Assembly (NCBI GenBank): GCA_001603685.1
Contig: LUZO01000317.1
Span: 1 to 9,376, forward strand
DNA from: Bacteroidales bacterium Bact_23
Lineage (GTDB): Bacteria; Bacteroidota; Bacteroidia; Bacteroidales; Lentimicrobiaceae
Length of the DNA stretch: 9,376 nt
Direction: 5' to 3'
The notes beneath the pieces were generated by a model that worked only from the letters and a program-made list of their open reading frames with translations, did no database searches and was not told the origin of the DNA. A program made the translations under genes and the position numbers. Positions within the stretch are counted from its first letter, which is position 1. Each line of letters begins with the position of its first letter. This document shows positions 1-6,510 of the stretch, in pieces.

Positions 1-2
1 AC

Positions 3-839
3 ATGAAAGGTATAAAGCAGAATATCAGCGACTTACTGAAGGAGCTAAATCTATGGGCGAACAGAGTAACCGCTTCGGACGCAGAGGTGCCATCTATTGA
101 GGCAGACATTCTCCTCTCGCTTTTGCAGCAATTGTATGTAAATATTGAAAAGCTAAAGGTGCCGGAGCTTTCCGGAGTTGTGCATGAAACGGAGCCAGCG
201 GCAGAACCTCCGCGGCAGGAGCCGGCCCCTGAGCCGATGCCGGTTTTTATTCCGCCTGTTGTTGAAACGGCCCCTGAGCCACCGCACGCCGAAGTTGTGA
301 TTCCGGAGCCGGAAATTCAGACGGTAGTTCAGCCGGAAATCAGAACTGAAATCAGGGAGGAGGCGCCTGTAGTGCCCACACCTGTAGTTGAACCCCTTCA
401 GGAGATCCGCAGCGAGCCCGTATTTACGCCTCCGCCTGCCGAGCCCCCGGTTCGTCATGTAAAACCTGCTGACCATCAGCCCGATCTGTTTGGCCAGGCT
501 GCAACCTTAAACAAACCCTTGTCGGATGTGCCGTCCATTAATGAAAAGATAACGGCCGGCAAAAACGATCTGACCCTTTCGGATAAAATGAATCTGAAAC
601 CCATCAGCGATCTGAAAGCAACCATCGGAATCAACGAGAAGTTCCAGTTTGTAAACGAACTTTTCGACGGATCCACTGAAATGTACAACCAGGCGATAAC
701 CCAACTGAACAGTTGCCTGAATGCCCAGCAGGCCGAAGCCTTATTCAACGGGATGCAGATCAGGAATTCATGGGATGAGACAAATCCTGCGTTTGTCAAG
801 TTGCATGAGTATGTTACCCGCCGCTATCTTCAGGCATAA
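3..839 (+). CDS. Pro/Glu-rich protein of unknown function, Bacteroidota type
   Basis: I cannot assign a function. The 278-residue product has three parts. Residues 1-52 are a predicted helical segment rich in Leu and Lys. Residues about 60-155 are a low-complexity Pro/Glu/Val linker (PEP and PVVE motifs; the DNA carries an in-frame repeat of AGCCGGAAAT at 307-316 and 331-340). Residues about 195-278 are a compact, apparently folded domain with the motif ATIGINEKFQFVNELFDG and a C-terminal VTRRYL. There is no signal peptide or membrane segment, so it is probably cytoplasmic, with the linker tethering two small domains. It sits 11 bases upstream of the M28 peptidase gene and is probably co-transcribed with it and rsmI. 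Only two bases precede the ATG, so an earlier in-frame start outside the window cannot be excluded. The linker composition gives clear coding character in this frame, and the antisense frames look like shadows. Confidence 0.8.
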   Translation: MKGIKQNISDLLKELNLWANRVTASDAEVPSIEADILLSLLQQLYVNIEKLKVPELSGVVHETEPAAEPPRQEPAPEPMPVFIPPVVETAPEPPHAEVVIPEPEIQTVVQPEIRTEIREEAPVVPTPVVEPLQEIRSEPVFTPPPAEPPVRHVKPADHQPDLFGQAATLNKPLSDVPSINEKITAGKNDLTLSDKMNLKPISDLKATIGINEKFQFVNELFDGSTEMYNQAITQLNSCLNAQQAEALFNGMQIRNSWDETNPAFVKLHEYVTRRYLQA

Positions 840-850
840 AAATATCTCCG

Positions 851-2146
851 ATGAAAAAAACCACCCTGTTTATTCTCTGCCTGCTCCAATTCTGGGCGGG
901 TACTGCATTCGAAGCAAAGAGCCAGAACCCCGATTATGCCCGATACATCATTGAACGCCTTTCGTCGCAGGAGTTTTATGGCAGAGGGTATGTAAACTAT
1001 GGAAGCAAACAGGCTTCGCATTTTATCGCCAGGCAGTTTTCCGAAAAAGGCGTTATGCCTTTCACCGACAGCTATTCGCAGGAGTTTACCATTCCGGTAA
1101 ATACATTTCCGGGAACCATGATGCTGAATATCAGCGGAAGAGCACTGGATGCCGGCGCCGATTTCATCGTTCAGGCCGACTGCCCGGAAATCAACCGGGT
1201 TTTCGACATCCGCCACCTCGATTCAACCGATTTCGTAAATGCAAAGAAGCTGGATAAGGTACTCAGGAAGGATATGAAAAATACCCTGCTTTCGTTTGAC
1301 AAAAAACTGCTGAAAGGCGCTACTGCCGCGCTTGCCGATTCCATGCTGAAGGCCAACTTTCCGGGAGCCGGCGGCTATCTGCTTATCAATTCAGGGAACA
1401 GGCTCACCTGGAGCGTTTCGCCGGGTTACCGCCAGTTGGGCTGGCCGGTGGTTGAAGTGCTCGAAGATGCCCTGCCGGCCAAACGCGAAGCCGCCGCTTT
1501 GACGGTGGATGCCGATTTCTTCCCCGAATACCGGATCGAAAACATCAGCGGAGTGCTGAAAGGAAACGGAAGCACAGATTCACTGATTGTGATTACCGCC
1601 CATTACGACCATCTGGGCATGATGGGACGGGATGCCATGTTCCCCGGGGCAAACGACAATGCCAGCGGCATTGCCATGATGCTCGACATAGCCGGATATT
1701 ATGGCGATTCGGCTAACCGGGCAGCCTGCGATATGATATTTATTGCCTTTGCCGGCGAAGAGATGGGGCTGAAGGGTTCGGAATATTTCGCTGCAAATCC
1801 GCTGTTCCCGCTCGACCGCGTAAAACTGCTGATTAACCTGGATATGGTGGGTACAGGCAGTGAAGGCATCACCGTGGTAAATGGCACCATCTTCAGGAAC
1901 TATTACGACCGGCTGGTGAAGATAAATGCCGGCAATGAGTATATTCTGAAGGTGGCTGAGCGCGGCGAAAGCTGCAACAGCGACCACTGTCCGTTCTACA
2001 GACGGGGTGTGCCCGCCATCTTTATTTATTCGCTGGGGAAGGAATACCTTGAGTATCACAATATTTACGATCAGGGGCATAAGGTGCCGCTTTCGGAATA
2101 TGAGGATATCTTCAGGCTTCTTCGCGATTTCATAGACTCCATCTGA
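851..2146 (+). CDS. Secreted M28-family zinc aminopeptidase
   Basis: A 431-residue exported metallopeptidase of family M28, which removes N-terminal residues from peptides using two zinc ions. Residues 1-25 form a signal peptide (KK followed by a hydrophobic core, cleavage probably near residue 25), so it acts in the periplasm or outside. The catalytic core is complete. H251 lies in HYDHLG, the bridging D269 in GANDNASG, the general base E303 and zinc ligand E304 in AGEEMG, D331 in NLDMVG and the final zinc ligand H403 in EYHNIYD. Residues 26-230 form the N-terminal part, with the GRGYVNYGSKQA motif usual in Bacteroidota members and a variable insert. Substrate preference cannot be read from the sequence. 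The gene lies 11 bases after the upstream gene and ends 5 bases before rsmI, so it is the middle gene of a likely operon. No SD sequence precedes the ATG. Confidence 0.93.
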   Translation: MKKTTLFILCLLQFWAGTAFEAKSQNPDYARYIIERLSSQEFYGRGYVNYGSKQASHFIARQFSEKGVMPFTDSYSQEFTIPVNTFPGTMMLNISGRALDAGADFIVQADCPEINRVFDIRHLDSTDFVNAKKLDKVLRKDMKNTLLSFDKKLLKGATAALADSMLKANFPGAGGYLLINSGNRLTWSVSPGYRQLGWPVVEVLEDALPAKREAAALTVDADFFPEYRIENISGVLKGNGSTDSLIVITAHYDHLGMMGRDAMFPGANDNASGIAMMLDIAGYYGDSANRAACDMIFIAFAGEEMGLKGSEYFAANPLFPLDRVKLLINLDMVGTGSEGITVVNGTIFRNYYDRLVKINAGNEYILKVAERGESCNSDHCPFYRRGVPAIFIYSLGKEYLEYHNIYDQGHKVPLSEYEDIFRLLRDFIDSI

Positions 2147-2151
2147 CCGGT

Positions 2152-2859
2152 ATGCCGAAACTGTATCTCGTACCCACTCCGCTCGGAAACCTTGAGGATA
2201 TGACCCTCAGGGCGATACGCGTATTAAAGGAGGTACAGCTGATTCTTGCCGAGGATACCCGGAAAACCGGCATGCTGCTCAAGCATTTCGGCATTGAGAC
2301 GCGGATGCAGTCGCACCATATGCACAACGAGCATCGCACTTCCGAAACCATCGCCTCGCGCATTGCCGGCGGGGAGTCGGTGGCGCTGGTCACCGATGCG
2401 GGCACGCCGGGAATCTCCGATCCCGGGTTTCTGCTTGTCAGAACCTGCATCAGCCAGGGAATTGAGGTTGAAACGCTTCCCGGCCCCACAGCCTTCGTTC
2501 CGGCACTGGTAAATTCGGGGCTGCCTTCCGACAGGTTCTACTTCGAGGGATTTCTGCCCCACAAAAAAGGGCGACAAACCAGAATTGCCTTTCTGGCAAC
2601 CCTGCCCTGCACCATTATTCTGTACGAATCGCCGTTCAGGCTCGTGAAAACGCTGGAACAGCTTGCCGAAGTTATGGGCAGCAGCCGCAAAGCCTGCGTT
2701 TCGAGGGAGCTGACCAAGTTTTACGAGGAAAACCGCCGCGGAACCCTTGCTGAACTGGCCGGATATTATACGAAAAATCCCCCGAAGGGTGAAATTGTGA
2801 TTACGGTTGCCGGCAACACCGGCAATGAGCCTGAAGAGCCGGAAGAACAGCAGGATTAA
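2152..2859 (+). CDS. rsmI: 16S rRNA (cytidine1402-2'-O)-methyltransferase RsmI
   Basis: RsmI transfers a methyl group from S-adenosylmethionine to the 2'-OH of C1402 in the 16S rRNA decoding centre, together with RsmH, which methylates N4 of the same base. The protein has the class III (tetrapyrrole methylase-like) fold. Diagnostic stretches are VPTPLGNLEDMTLRA near the N-terminus, AEDTRKT (33-39), LVTDAGTPGISDPG (79-92), LYESPFR (157-163) and RELTKFYEE (185-193). At 235 residues it is about 50 shorter than the E. coli enzyme and ends in a short acidic tail (EPEEPEEQQD), so the C-terminal helical domain is absent. The core motifs are intact, and I regard it as a functional compact form rather than a truncation. 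It starts 5 bases after the M28 stop, which suggests translational coupling. Confidence 0.96.
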   Translation: MPKLYLVPTPLGNLEDMTLRAIRVLKEVQLILAEDTRKTGMLLKHFGIETRMQSHHMHNEHRTSETIASRIAGGESVALVTDAGTPGISDPGFLLVRTCISQGIEVETLPGPTAFVPALVNSGLPSDRFYFEGFLPHKKGRQTRIAFLATLPCTIILYESPFRLVKTLEQLAEVMGSSRKACVSRELTKFYEENRRGTLAELAGYYTKNPPKGEIVITVAGNTGNEPEEPEEQQD

Positions 2860-2879
2860 CTGAAATATTCGGTTAATCT
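2853..2879 (+). terminator. Hairpin across the rsmI stop codon, possible terminator
   Basis: GGATTAACTG (2853-2862) can pair with CGGTTAATCT (2870-2879) around a 7-base AT-rich loop. The core 9-bp stem has one T-G wobble, and a further outer G-T pair is possible. The stem begins in the last rsmI codons and includes the stop. No T-run follows directly; a short TTTT appears about 10 bases later (2889-2892). It may end or attenuate the three-gene transcript before the NUDIX gene, but it is not a canonical intrinsic terminator. Confidence 0.35.
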
Positions 2880-2931
2880 CCGGCATACTTTTAAACCATA
2901 CGATAATTCAGGTTATTTTAGCAAAAAAAAG

Positions 2932-3396
2932 ATGTACACATACCGATATCCCCGTCCGGCAGTAACCGTTGATGCCGTGGTTTTCAGAAAGACTCCCGCC
3001 GACTATCCGGATGTTTTGCTTATTCGCCGACTGAATCCTCCTTTTAAGGATATGTGGGCGCTGCCCGGTGGTTTTATTGATATGGATGAAACGCCCGAGG
3101 ATGCCGTAGTCAGGGAATTGGAGGAGGAAACCGGCCTTACCGGAATCCAGCTGACCCAGTTCCATACATTCGGCGCCGTGGACCGCGATCCGCGCCACCG
3201 CACCATCTCCATCGCCTACACCGGCTTCCTGAACGACCTTACCAAACGGATTAAAGGCGGCGACGATGCCGCCGAAGCGGCCTGGTTCCCGGTGGACCGC
3301 CTGCCTGAACTTGCATTCGACCACATGGATGTGATTATAACGGCCCTGAACTTCATGAGAGAGAAAACAGGCAGTTATTATATGCGGTATAAGTGA
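2932..3396 (+). CDS. NUDIX hydrolase
   Basis: A 154-residue stand-alone NUDIX enzyme that would hydrolyse a nucleoside diphosphate linked to another group (ADP-ribose, NADH or a damaged dNTP are possible substrates). The full NUDIX box is present: G47, five residues, E53, seven residues, then R61-E62-L63-E64-E65-E66-T67-G68-L69. The metal-binding glutamates are therefore in place. The N-terminal YRYPRPAVTVDAVVF strand and the WALPGGFID lead-in resemble the ADP-ribose pyrophosphatase/NrtR-like NUDIX domain, but there is no C-terminal winged helix, so this is an enzyme and not an NrtR regulator. Substrate cannot be fixed from the sequence. The ATG follows a run of nine bases rich in A, typical of Bacteroidota starts. 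A weak promoter candidate (TTTT at 2889, 21-base spacer, TATTTTAG at 2914-2921) lies only about 10 bases upstream, and I do not count it as a feature. Confidence 0.92.
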   Translation: MYTYRYPRPAVTVDAVVFRKTPADYPDVLLIRRLNPPFKDMWALPGGFIDMDETPEDAVVRELEEETGLTGIQLTQFHTFGAVDRDPRHRTISIAYTGFLNDLTKRIKGGDDAAEAAWFPVDRLPELAFDHMDVIITALNFMREKTGSYYMRYK

Positions 3397-3403
3397 TCCC
3401 CGA

Positions 3404-3447
3404 CCTGTTGCCCGGAAACAGGATTTACTCCCGTTCTGAACAAACGG
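3404..3447. repeat. Two short inverted repeats after the NUDIX gene
   Basis: CCTGTT (3404-3409) and AACAGG (3417-3422) form a 6-bp stem with a 7-base loop, beginning 8 bases after the NUDIX stop. CCGTT (3431-3435) and AACGG (3443-3447) form a 5-bp stem, also with a 7-base loop. Neither is followed by a T-run. They may contribute to transcript ends between the convergent NUDIX and elbB genes, but stems this short also occur by chance. Confidence 0.3.
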
Positions 3448-3462
3448 AAATTGCAGTAAACT

Positions 3463-3486
3463 GCCGGTTTTAAAAACAAAACCGGC
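3463..3486. terminator. Perfect 9-bp inverted repeat between convergent genes, possible terminator
   Basis: GCCGGTTTT (3463-3471) and AAAACCGGC (3478-3486) are exact reverse complements around a 6-base loop AAAAAC. The repeat lies between two convergent genes, 66 bases after the NUDIX stop and 61 bases past the elbB stop, a usual place for a shared terminator. Read on the minus strand, GGGCCGG is followed by TTTTGTTTTT, which is terminator-like for elbB, but the T-run is part of the hairpin rather than following it. The same CCGGTTT word recurs at 3526-3532. No gene is visible in 3397-3547. Confidence 0.4.
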
Positions 3487-3547
3487 CCGGGAAATGCAAC
3501 CTGCCTGCAGGCCACACTTCCTGAACCGGTTTAACAGGTACCGTTGG

Positions 3548-4198
3548 TTATTTCAGCTCTTCCAGAATTGCCTTTACGATATTTTCAGCGCCTTCGGCAA
3601 TATCCACGATGCTGGCATCAAGCATATAGCAGGGTGTGGTGAATACCGGGCGGTGCGGATCGCGGACAACCTCTCCATGGCCGGTGTTTACATGTTTGGC
3701 ACCGGCTTTCTCCACTCCGGCGGCCGTTGCCGGATCATCACCGATGGTAATCTCCACATTGCCAAGTACCTTTGCAAGCAGAACCGGAGAGATGCAGAGT
3801 GCGCCAATGGGTTTCTTCAGCGAAGTCATCTCCTTGATCACTTTCTCCACATCGCCGTTTACGGTGCAGTCAGGGCCATCGAATGCCCAGGTACACAGAT
3901 TCTTGGCCACGCCGAAGCCTCCGGGGAAGATGATTGCATCAAAATCGCGGGGATTCAGCTGTTTCAGATCTTTTATTTTACCTCTGGCAATGCGGGCGGC
4001 TTCAACAAGCACATTACGGCTCTCCTTCATCTCCTCACCGGTAAGGTGGTTAACCACATGATGCTGCGGGATATCCGGAGCAAAGATTTCATAATCGGCA
4101 CCCTGCTTTTTGATGGCAAGCATGGTCATGGTAGCTTCATGGATTTCGGCGCCGTCAAATACGCCACTGCCGGCGAGAACAATTGCAAATTTTTTCAT
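3548..4198 (-). CDS. elbB: ElbB, DJ-1/PfpI-family glyoxalase
   Basis: A 216-residue cytoplasmic protein matching the ElbB family (E. coli ElbB is about the same length), formerly called sigma cross-reacting protein 27A. The family has glyoxalase activity on small dicarbonyls such as glyoxal and has been linked to isoprenoid biosynthesis. Recognisable features are the N-terminal MKKFAIVLAGSGVFDGAEIHE, the PQHHVVNHLTGE stretch (44-55), the FPGGFGVAKNL nucleophile-elbow lead-in (91-101), the catalytic C135 in GALCISP, the GDDPATA segment (153-159) and the VNTGHGEVVRD region (170-180). All are typical of the full-length family, with no truncation. It is transcribed alone, convergent with the NUDIX gene and divergent from the SRAP gene. 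Its start at 4198 gives the exact family N-terminus. A good promoter about 150 bases upstream implies a long leader. The substrate in this organism is inference from the family. Confidence 0.94.
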   Translation of the reverse strand: MKKFAIVLAGSGVFDGAEIHEATMTMLAIKKQGADYEIFAPDIPQHHVVNHLTGEEMKESRNVLVEAARIARGKIKDLKQLNPRDFDAIIFPGGFGVAKNLCTWAFDGPDCTVNGDVEKVIKEMTSLKKPIGALCISPVLLAKVLGNVEITIGDDPATAAGVEKAGAKHVNTGHGEVVRDPHRPVFTTPCYMLDASIVDIAEGAENIVKAILEELK

Positions 4199-4224
4199 AA
4201 TTATATTATTTTGTGTTACTTACA

Positions 4225-4276
4225 GGAAATCATTTCCGGTACAATAGTCAGTTGGCGAAGAACCAAATGCCTGACT
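4225..4276 (-). promoter_or_regulatory. Foldable leader region upstream of elbB
   Basis: Between the predicted elbB promoter and its start codon there are two symmetric elements. The first is AGTCAG (4246-4251) pairing with CTGACT (4271-4276), continued inward by TTGG (4252-4255) pairing with CCAA (4263-4266), with a 7-base loop and a 4-base bulge (4267-4270). This makes a 10-bp bulged hairpin. The second is the near-palindrome GGAAAT-C-ATTTCC (4225-4237), ending 27 bases before the ATG. They could be an RNA structure, an operator, or chance. I do not recognise a known riboswitch class. Confidence 0.35.
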
Positions 4277-4344
4277 TTGTCCTGATTTGCGGATTTATCT
4301 CCCTTCTTCACATTATGAGAAATCAAACCGGAAGAAATCAACTC

Positions 4345-4376
4345 CAAAAATAAGCAATCCCGCTGAAACTATCAAC
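4345..4376 (-). promoter_or_regulatory. Bacteroidota-type promoter for elbB
   Basis: On the minus strand TATTTTTG (4352 down to 4345) matches the Bacteroidota -7 consensus TAnnTTTG exactly. GTTG (4376 down to 4373) supplies the -33 TTG element, with a 20-base spacer before the -7 box, within the usual 19-21. Transcription would start near 4338-4341, giving an elbB leader of about 140 bases. This is the only site I found with both elements at correct spacing. Confidence 0.55.
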
Positions 4377-4394
4377 TAATCCGGAAGGAATGCT

Positions 4395-4402
4395 TATCTT
4401 TA
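4395..4402 (+). promoter_or_regulatory. Possible -7 promoter box for the SRAP gene
   Basis: TATCTTTA matches TAnnTTTG at all but the last base and lies 18 bases before the SRAP ATG. I see no TTG at -33, so this is a half-match. Just upstream, CCGGAAGGAAT (4381-4391) repeats CCGGAAGAAAT (4328-4338) with one difference. Confidence 0.35.
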
Positions 4403-4420
4403 TGGTTCATTACAAACGAT

Positions 4421-5101
4421 ATGTGCGGCCGTTTTTCGCTTACCACCAAAGAGTCACAGCTCAATGAATTTTTCCGCCTTGCCGGTGGCGATGAGCCTTA
4501 TGTGCCGCGCTACAACGGCGCTCCCACACAGAAACTGGCGGTGATTACCGGCGACAGGCCCGGCCATCTGCAGTGGTTCCGCTGGGGGCTGATTCCCTTC
4601 TGGTCGAAGGAGTTGCCACGCACCAGCCCGGTGATTAACGCCAGAGCCGAGAGCATTGACGAGAAGCCGATGTTCAGAAAACTGATTTCCGGCCGTCGGT
4701 GCCTGGTACCCGCCGACGGGTTTTATGAGTGGCCCAAAGGCGGCCCGAAACTGCCCTACCGTTTTGTAATGGCCGACCAATCGATTTTTGCCATGGCCGG
4801 ACTCTGGGATGGATGGAAAAGCCCGGACGGAGAGCTGATTCACTCCTTTACCATCATCACCACCACCGCCAATAAGCTGATGGAACCGATTCACGACCGA
4901 ATGCCCGTGATTCTTGAGAAGAACCAATACGACGCCTGGCTGAATGCGGCGGATACGGAGTATGTAAAAACGATGCTGAAACCGCTTCAGGCAGAGAAGA
5001 TGAAGGCTTACCGGGTCTCCCCGAAGGTAAATTCGGCGGCAGCGGAAGGCCCGGATCTGATTTTGCCTTACGAACAAAATGACCTTTTTTCAGTAATTTA
5101 G
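4421..5101 (+). CDS. yedK: SRAP-domain abasic-site-processing protein (YedK/HMCES family)
   Basis: A 226-residue SOS response-associated peptidase (SRAP) protein. Family members bind single-stranded DNA and form a thiazolidine crosslink between Cys2 and an abasic site, shielding it from strand breakage. Cys2 becomes N-terminal once Met1 is removed, which fixes the start at MCGRF. The other conserved positions are present: N32 in YNGAP, N73 and R75 in VINARAES, E103 in GFYEW and H158 in IHDRMPV, with WGLIPFW (55-61) and RRCLVPADGFYEW (92-104) as signature stretches. Length is normal. The gene is divergent from elbB and followed 78 bases later by a lipoprotein gene. No recognisable LexA-type operator or translesion polymerase gene is nearby, so damage control is not supported here. 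Assignment to the family is secure; the role in this organism is inferred. Confidence 0.96.
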   Translation: MCGRFSLTTKESQLNEFFRLAGGDEPYVPRYNGAPTQKLAVITGDRPGHLQWFRWGLIPFWSKELPRTSPVINARAESIDEKPMFRKLISGRRCLVPADGFYEWPKGGPKLPYRFVMADQSIFAMAGLWDGWKSPDGELIHSFTIITTTANKLMEPIHDRMPVILEKNQYDAWLNAADTEYVKTMLKPLQAEKMKAYRVSPKVNSAAAEGPDLILPYEQNDLFSVI

Positions 5102-5179
5102 CGGAGTCATTAAATGTTAAGCACTTCAGGAAAATACGGCACAGCATTTGCGCGTTATTTCACCTATTGACAAAAAACC

Positions 5180-5710
5180 ATGAAAAAATACCACATTCTG
5201 CTGCCTTTTGTTTTGCTGACGCTCTTTCTGTTTTCGTGCAAGCGGTACGAAGACTATCCGCCCGAGCCTGCCATTAAATTTACGGATTTCCTGCTGCTAC
5301 GCGACCAGCAGGGGATTGATCAGCGCGGTGTTCTGAAGTTCTCGTTCACCGATGGCGACGGCAACATCGGGTTGTATGACTACGACACCCTGCCGCCTTA
5401 TGATTACAACCTGTTTATCAGATATTTCGAGAAACAGAACGGCAGCTTCAGGGAGGTTTTTCTGATTACACCGCGTTATGTAAACGATACCACCATTGTT
5501 TACGACACAGCCACATTCAACGGGCGCATTCCCATCCTTACCCCTGCCGGTAAGAACAAGGCCATCAGCGGTGAAATTGAGGATACGCTGTTTGTGAACA
5601 ATCCGCTCTCACCCTACGATACGATAATGTTCGAGTTCTACATAAAGGACCGCGACCTGAACCAGAGCAATGTAGTGCAAACACCGCCCATTGTTTTAAA
5701 AAAGCACTGA
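5180..5710 (+). CDS. Small lipoprotein with DGDGNIG motif, function unknown
   Basis: A 176-residue lipoprotein. Residues 1-19 are a signal peptide (KK, then a Leu/Phe-rich core), and C20 in LFSC is the lipidation site; no Asp follows the Cys. The mature part begins with KRYEDYPPEP and is predicted to be mostly beta strands. FTDGDGNIGLYDYDT (56-70) is a loop resembling Asp/Gly calcium-binding turns and is frequent in Bacteroidota lipoproteins of unknown role. A second Asp-rich stretch, YIKDRDLNQSN, lies at 154-164. It could be an outer-membrane surface or periplasmic protein with a single immunoglobulin-like or beta-sandwich fold, which is inference. The ATG follows ACAAAAAACC, an A-rich start context. 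It lies 20 bases upstream of the DUF218 gene, likely in one transcript. No promoter with a good -7 box is visible in 5102-5179. Confidence 0.82.
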   Translation: MKKYHILLPFVLLTLFLFSCKRYEDYPPEPAIKFTDFLLLRDQQGIDQRGVLKFSFTDGDGNIGLYDYDTLPPYDYNLFIRYFEKQNGSFREVFLITPRYVNDTTIVYDTATFNGRIPILTPAGKNKAISGEIEDTLFVNNPLSPYDTIMFEFYIKDRDLNQSNVVQTPPIVLKKH

Positions 5711-5730
5711 TTCCACCCATTCATCCGGAT

Positions 5731-6453
5731 ATGAGAAGGGAAAAACACAGCTTTGCCGGCCGTTTTATCAGGATTTTCCTGGTATCGGCGGGGGCGCTGT
5801 TTCTTCTTCTCGTCATTCTGGCCTTTACCACCCTGCCTTTTCATGCCTTTTACCGCCTGGCCACCAGAGACAGCGAAATGACAGAGGAGCCGGCATACAT
5901 TGTTATGCTGTCGGGGGCGGGCATCCCCAGCGAGAACGGACTGATCAGAGCCTATTACACCGGCTGGCTGGCGAATGAATGCCCGGATGCAACGGTTATC
6001 ATTGCCGCTCCCGGCGATTTATCCGACAGCGCCAGCGATCCGCACCTGATTGAACGCGAACTCAGGGTCAGGGGGATGGGCACGAATGCGGTTATGTTCG
6101 AAACCGAAGGGAAAAATACCCGGGGACAGGCGCAAAACATCGCCCTGCTGATTGCTTCGGCAGACCATCACAAACCGCTGGCGGTGGTTACCTCACCCGA
6201 ACATATCCGGAGAGCCGTGCTGAGTTTCCGGAAAGCCGGATTCACCTCGGTAAGCGGCTTCCCGGCCTTTGAAACGGCGCTCGGAACCAGCCTTGTATTC
6301 AACGATAAAGATCTGAAAGGCAACAGGTTCGTTCCGCCGATTGGCGAAAATCTGCAACTGCGCTACCAGTTCTGGAACCACCTGAAATATGAAATCATTG
6401 TCATCAGGGAGTATATGGCACTTGCCTACTACAAACTGCGGGGATGGATATAA
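5731..6453 (+). CDS. Membrane-anchored YdcF/SanA-like DUF218 protein
   Basis: A 240-residue protein with a basic N-terminus and one transmembrane segment (about 14-36), placing the rest in the periplasm. The remainder matches the DUF218 (ElyC/SanA/YdcF) family: a first strand AYIVMLSGAG (55-64), a helix beginning ENGLIRA (68-74), TVIIAAPGD (88-96), FETEGKNTRGQAQN (123-136), LAVVTSPEHIRRA (150-162) and the C-terminal REYMALAYYKLRGWI, which is typical of the family end. In other bacteria family members affect envelope integrity or vancomycin sensitivity; YdcF binds S-adenosylmethionine. The biochemical activity is unknown. Compared with the usual ES.nT.eN form, the central motif here is EGKNTRGQAQN, so some positions differ. 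It follows the lipoprotein by 20 bases and converges on the gene ending at 6511, with no clear terminator in the 57-base spacer. Confidence 0.85.
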   Translation: MRREKHSFAGRFIRIFLVSAGALFLLLVILAFTTLPFHAFYRLATRDSEMTEEPAYIVMLSGAGIPSENGLIRAYYTGWLANECPDATVIIAAPGDLSDSASDPHLIERELRVRGMGTNAVMFETEGKNTRGQAQNIALLIASADHHKPLAVVTSPEHIRRAVLSFRKAGFTSVSGFPAFETALGTSLVFNDKDLKGNRFVPPIGENLQLRYQFWNHLKYEIIVIREYMALAYYKLRGWI

Positions 6454-6510
6454 GCGCACAAAAAGCCTTTAGGACAGGTCTCCCGTTTGTTTCCTTTCAA
6501 TTATTCCGCA

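Noticed and set aside
2224..2886. 220-codon open frame antisense to rsmI
   Set aside because: It is a shadow of rsmI, with an Arg/Gly/Asn-biased translation and no motifs.
2932..3396. NUDIX protein as an NrtR-type NAD regulator
   Set aside because: The protein ends at residue 154 with no winged-helix domain, and the enzyme motif is complete.
4209..4234. Five-codon upstream reading frame (ATG ATT TCC TGT AAG TAA) in the elbB leader, minus strand
   Set aside because: It is too short to separate from chance, and there is no sign of a ribosome binding site.
3494..4285. 263-codon open frame on the plus strand covering all of elbB
   Set aside because: It is antisense to a gene with clear family motifs, its translation has no recognisable domain, and its length follows from the codon use of elbB.
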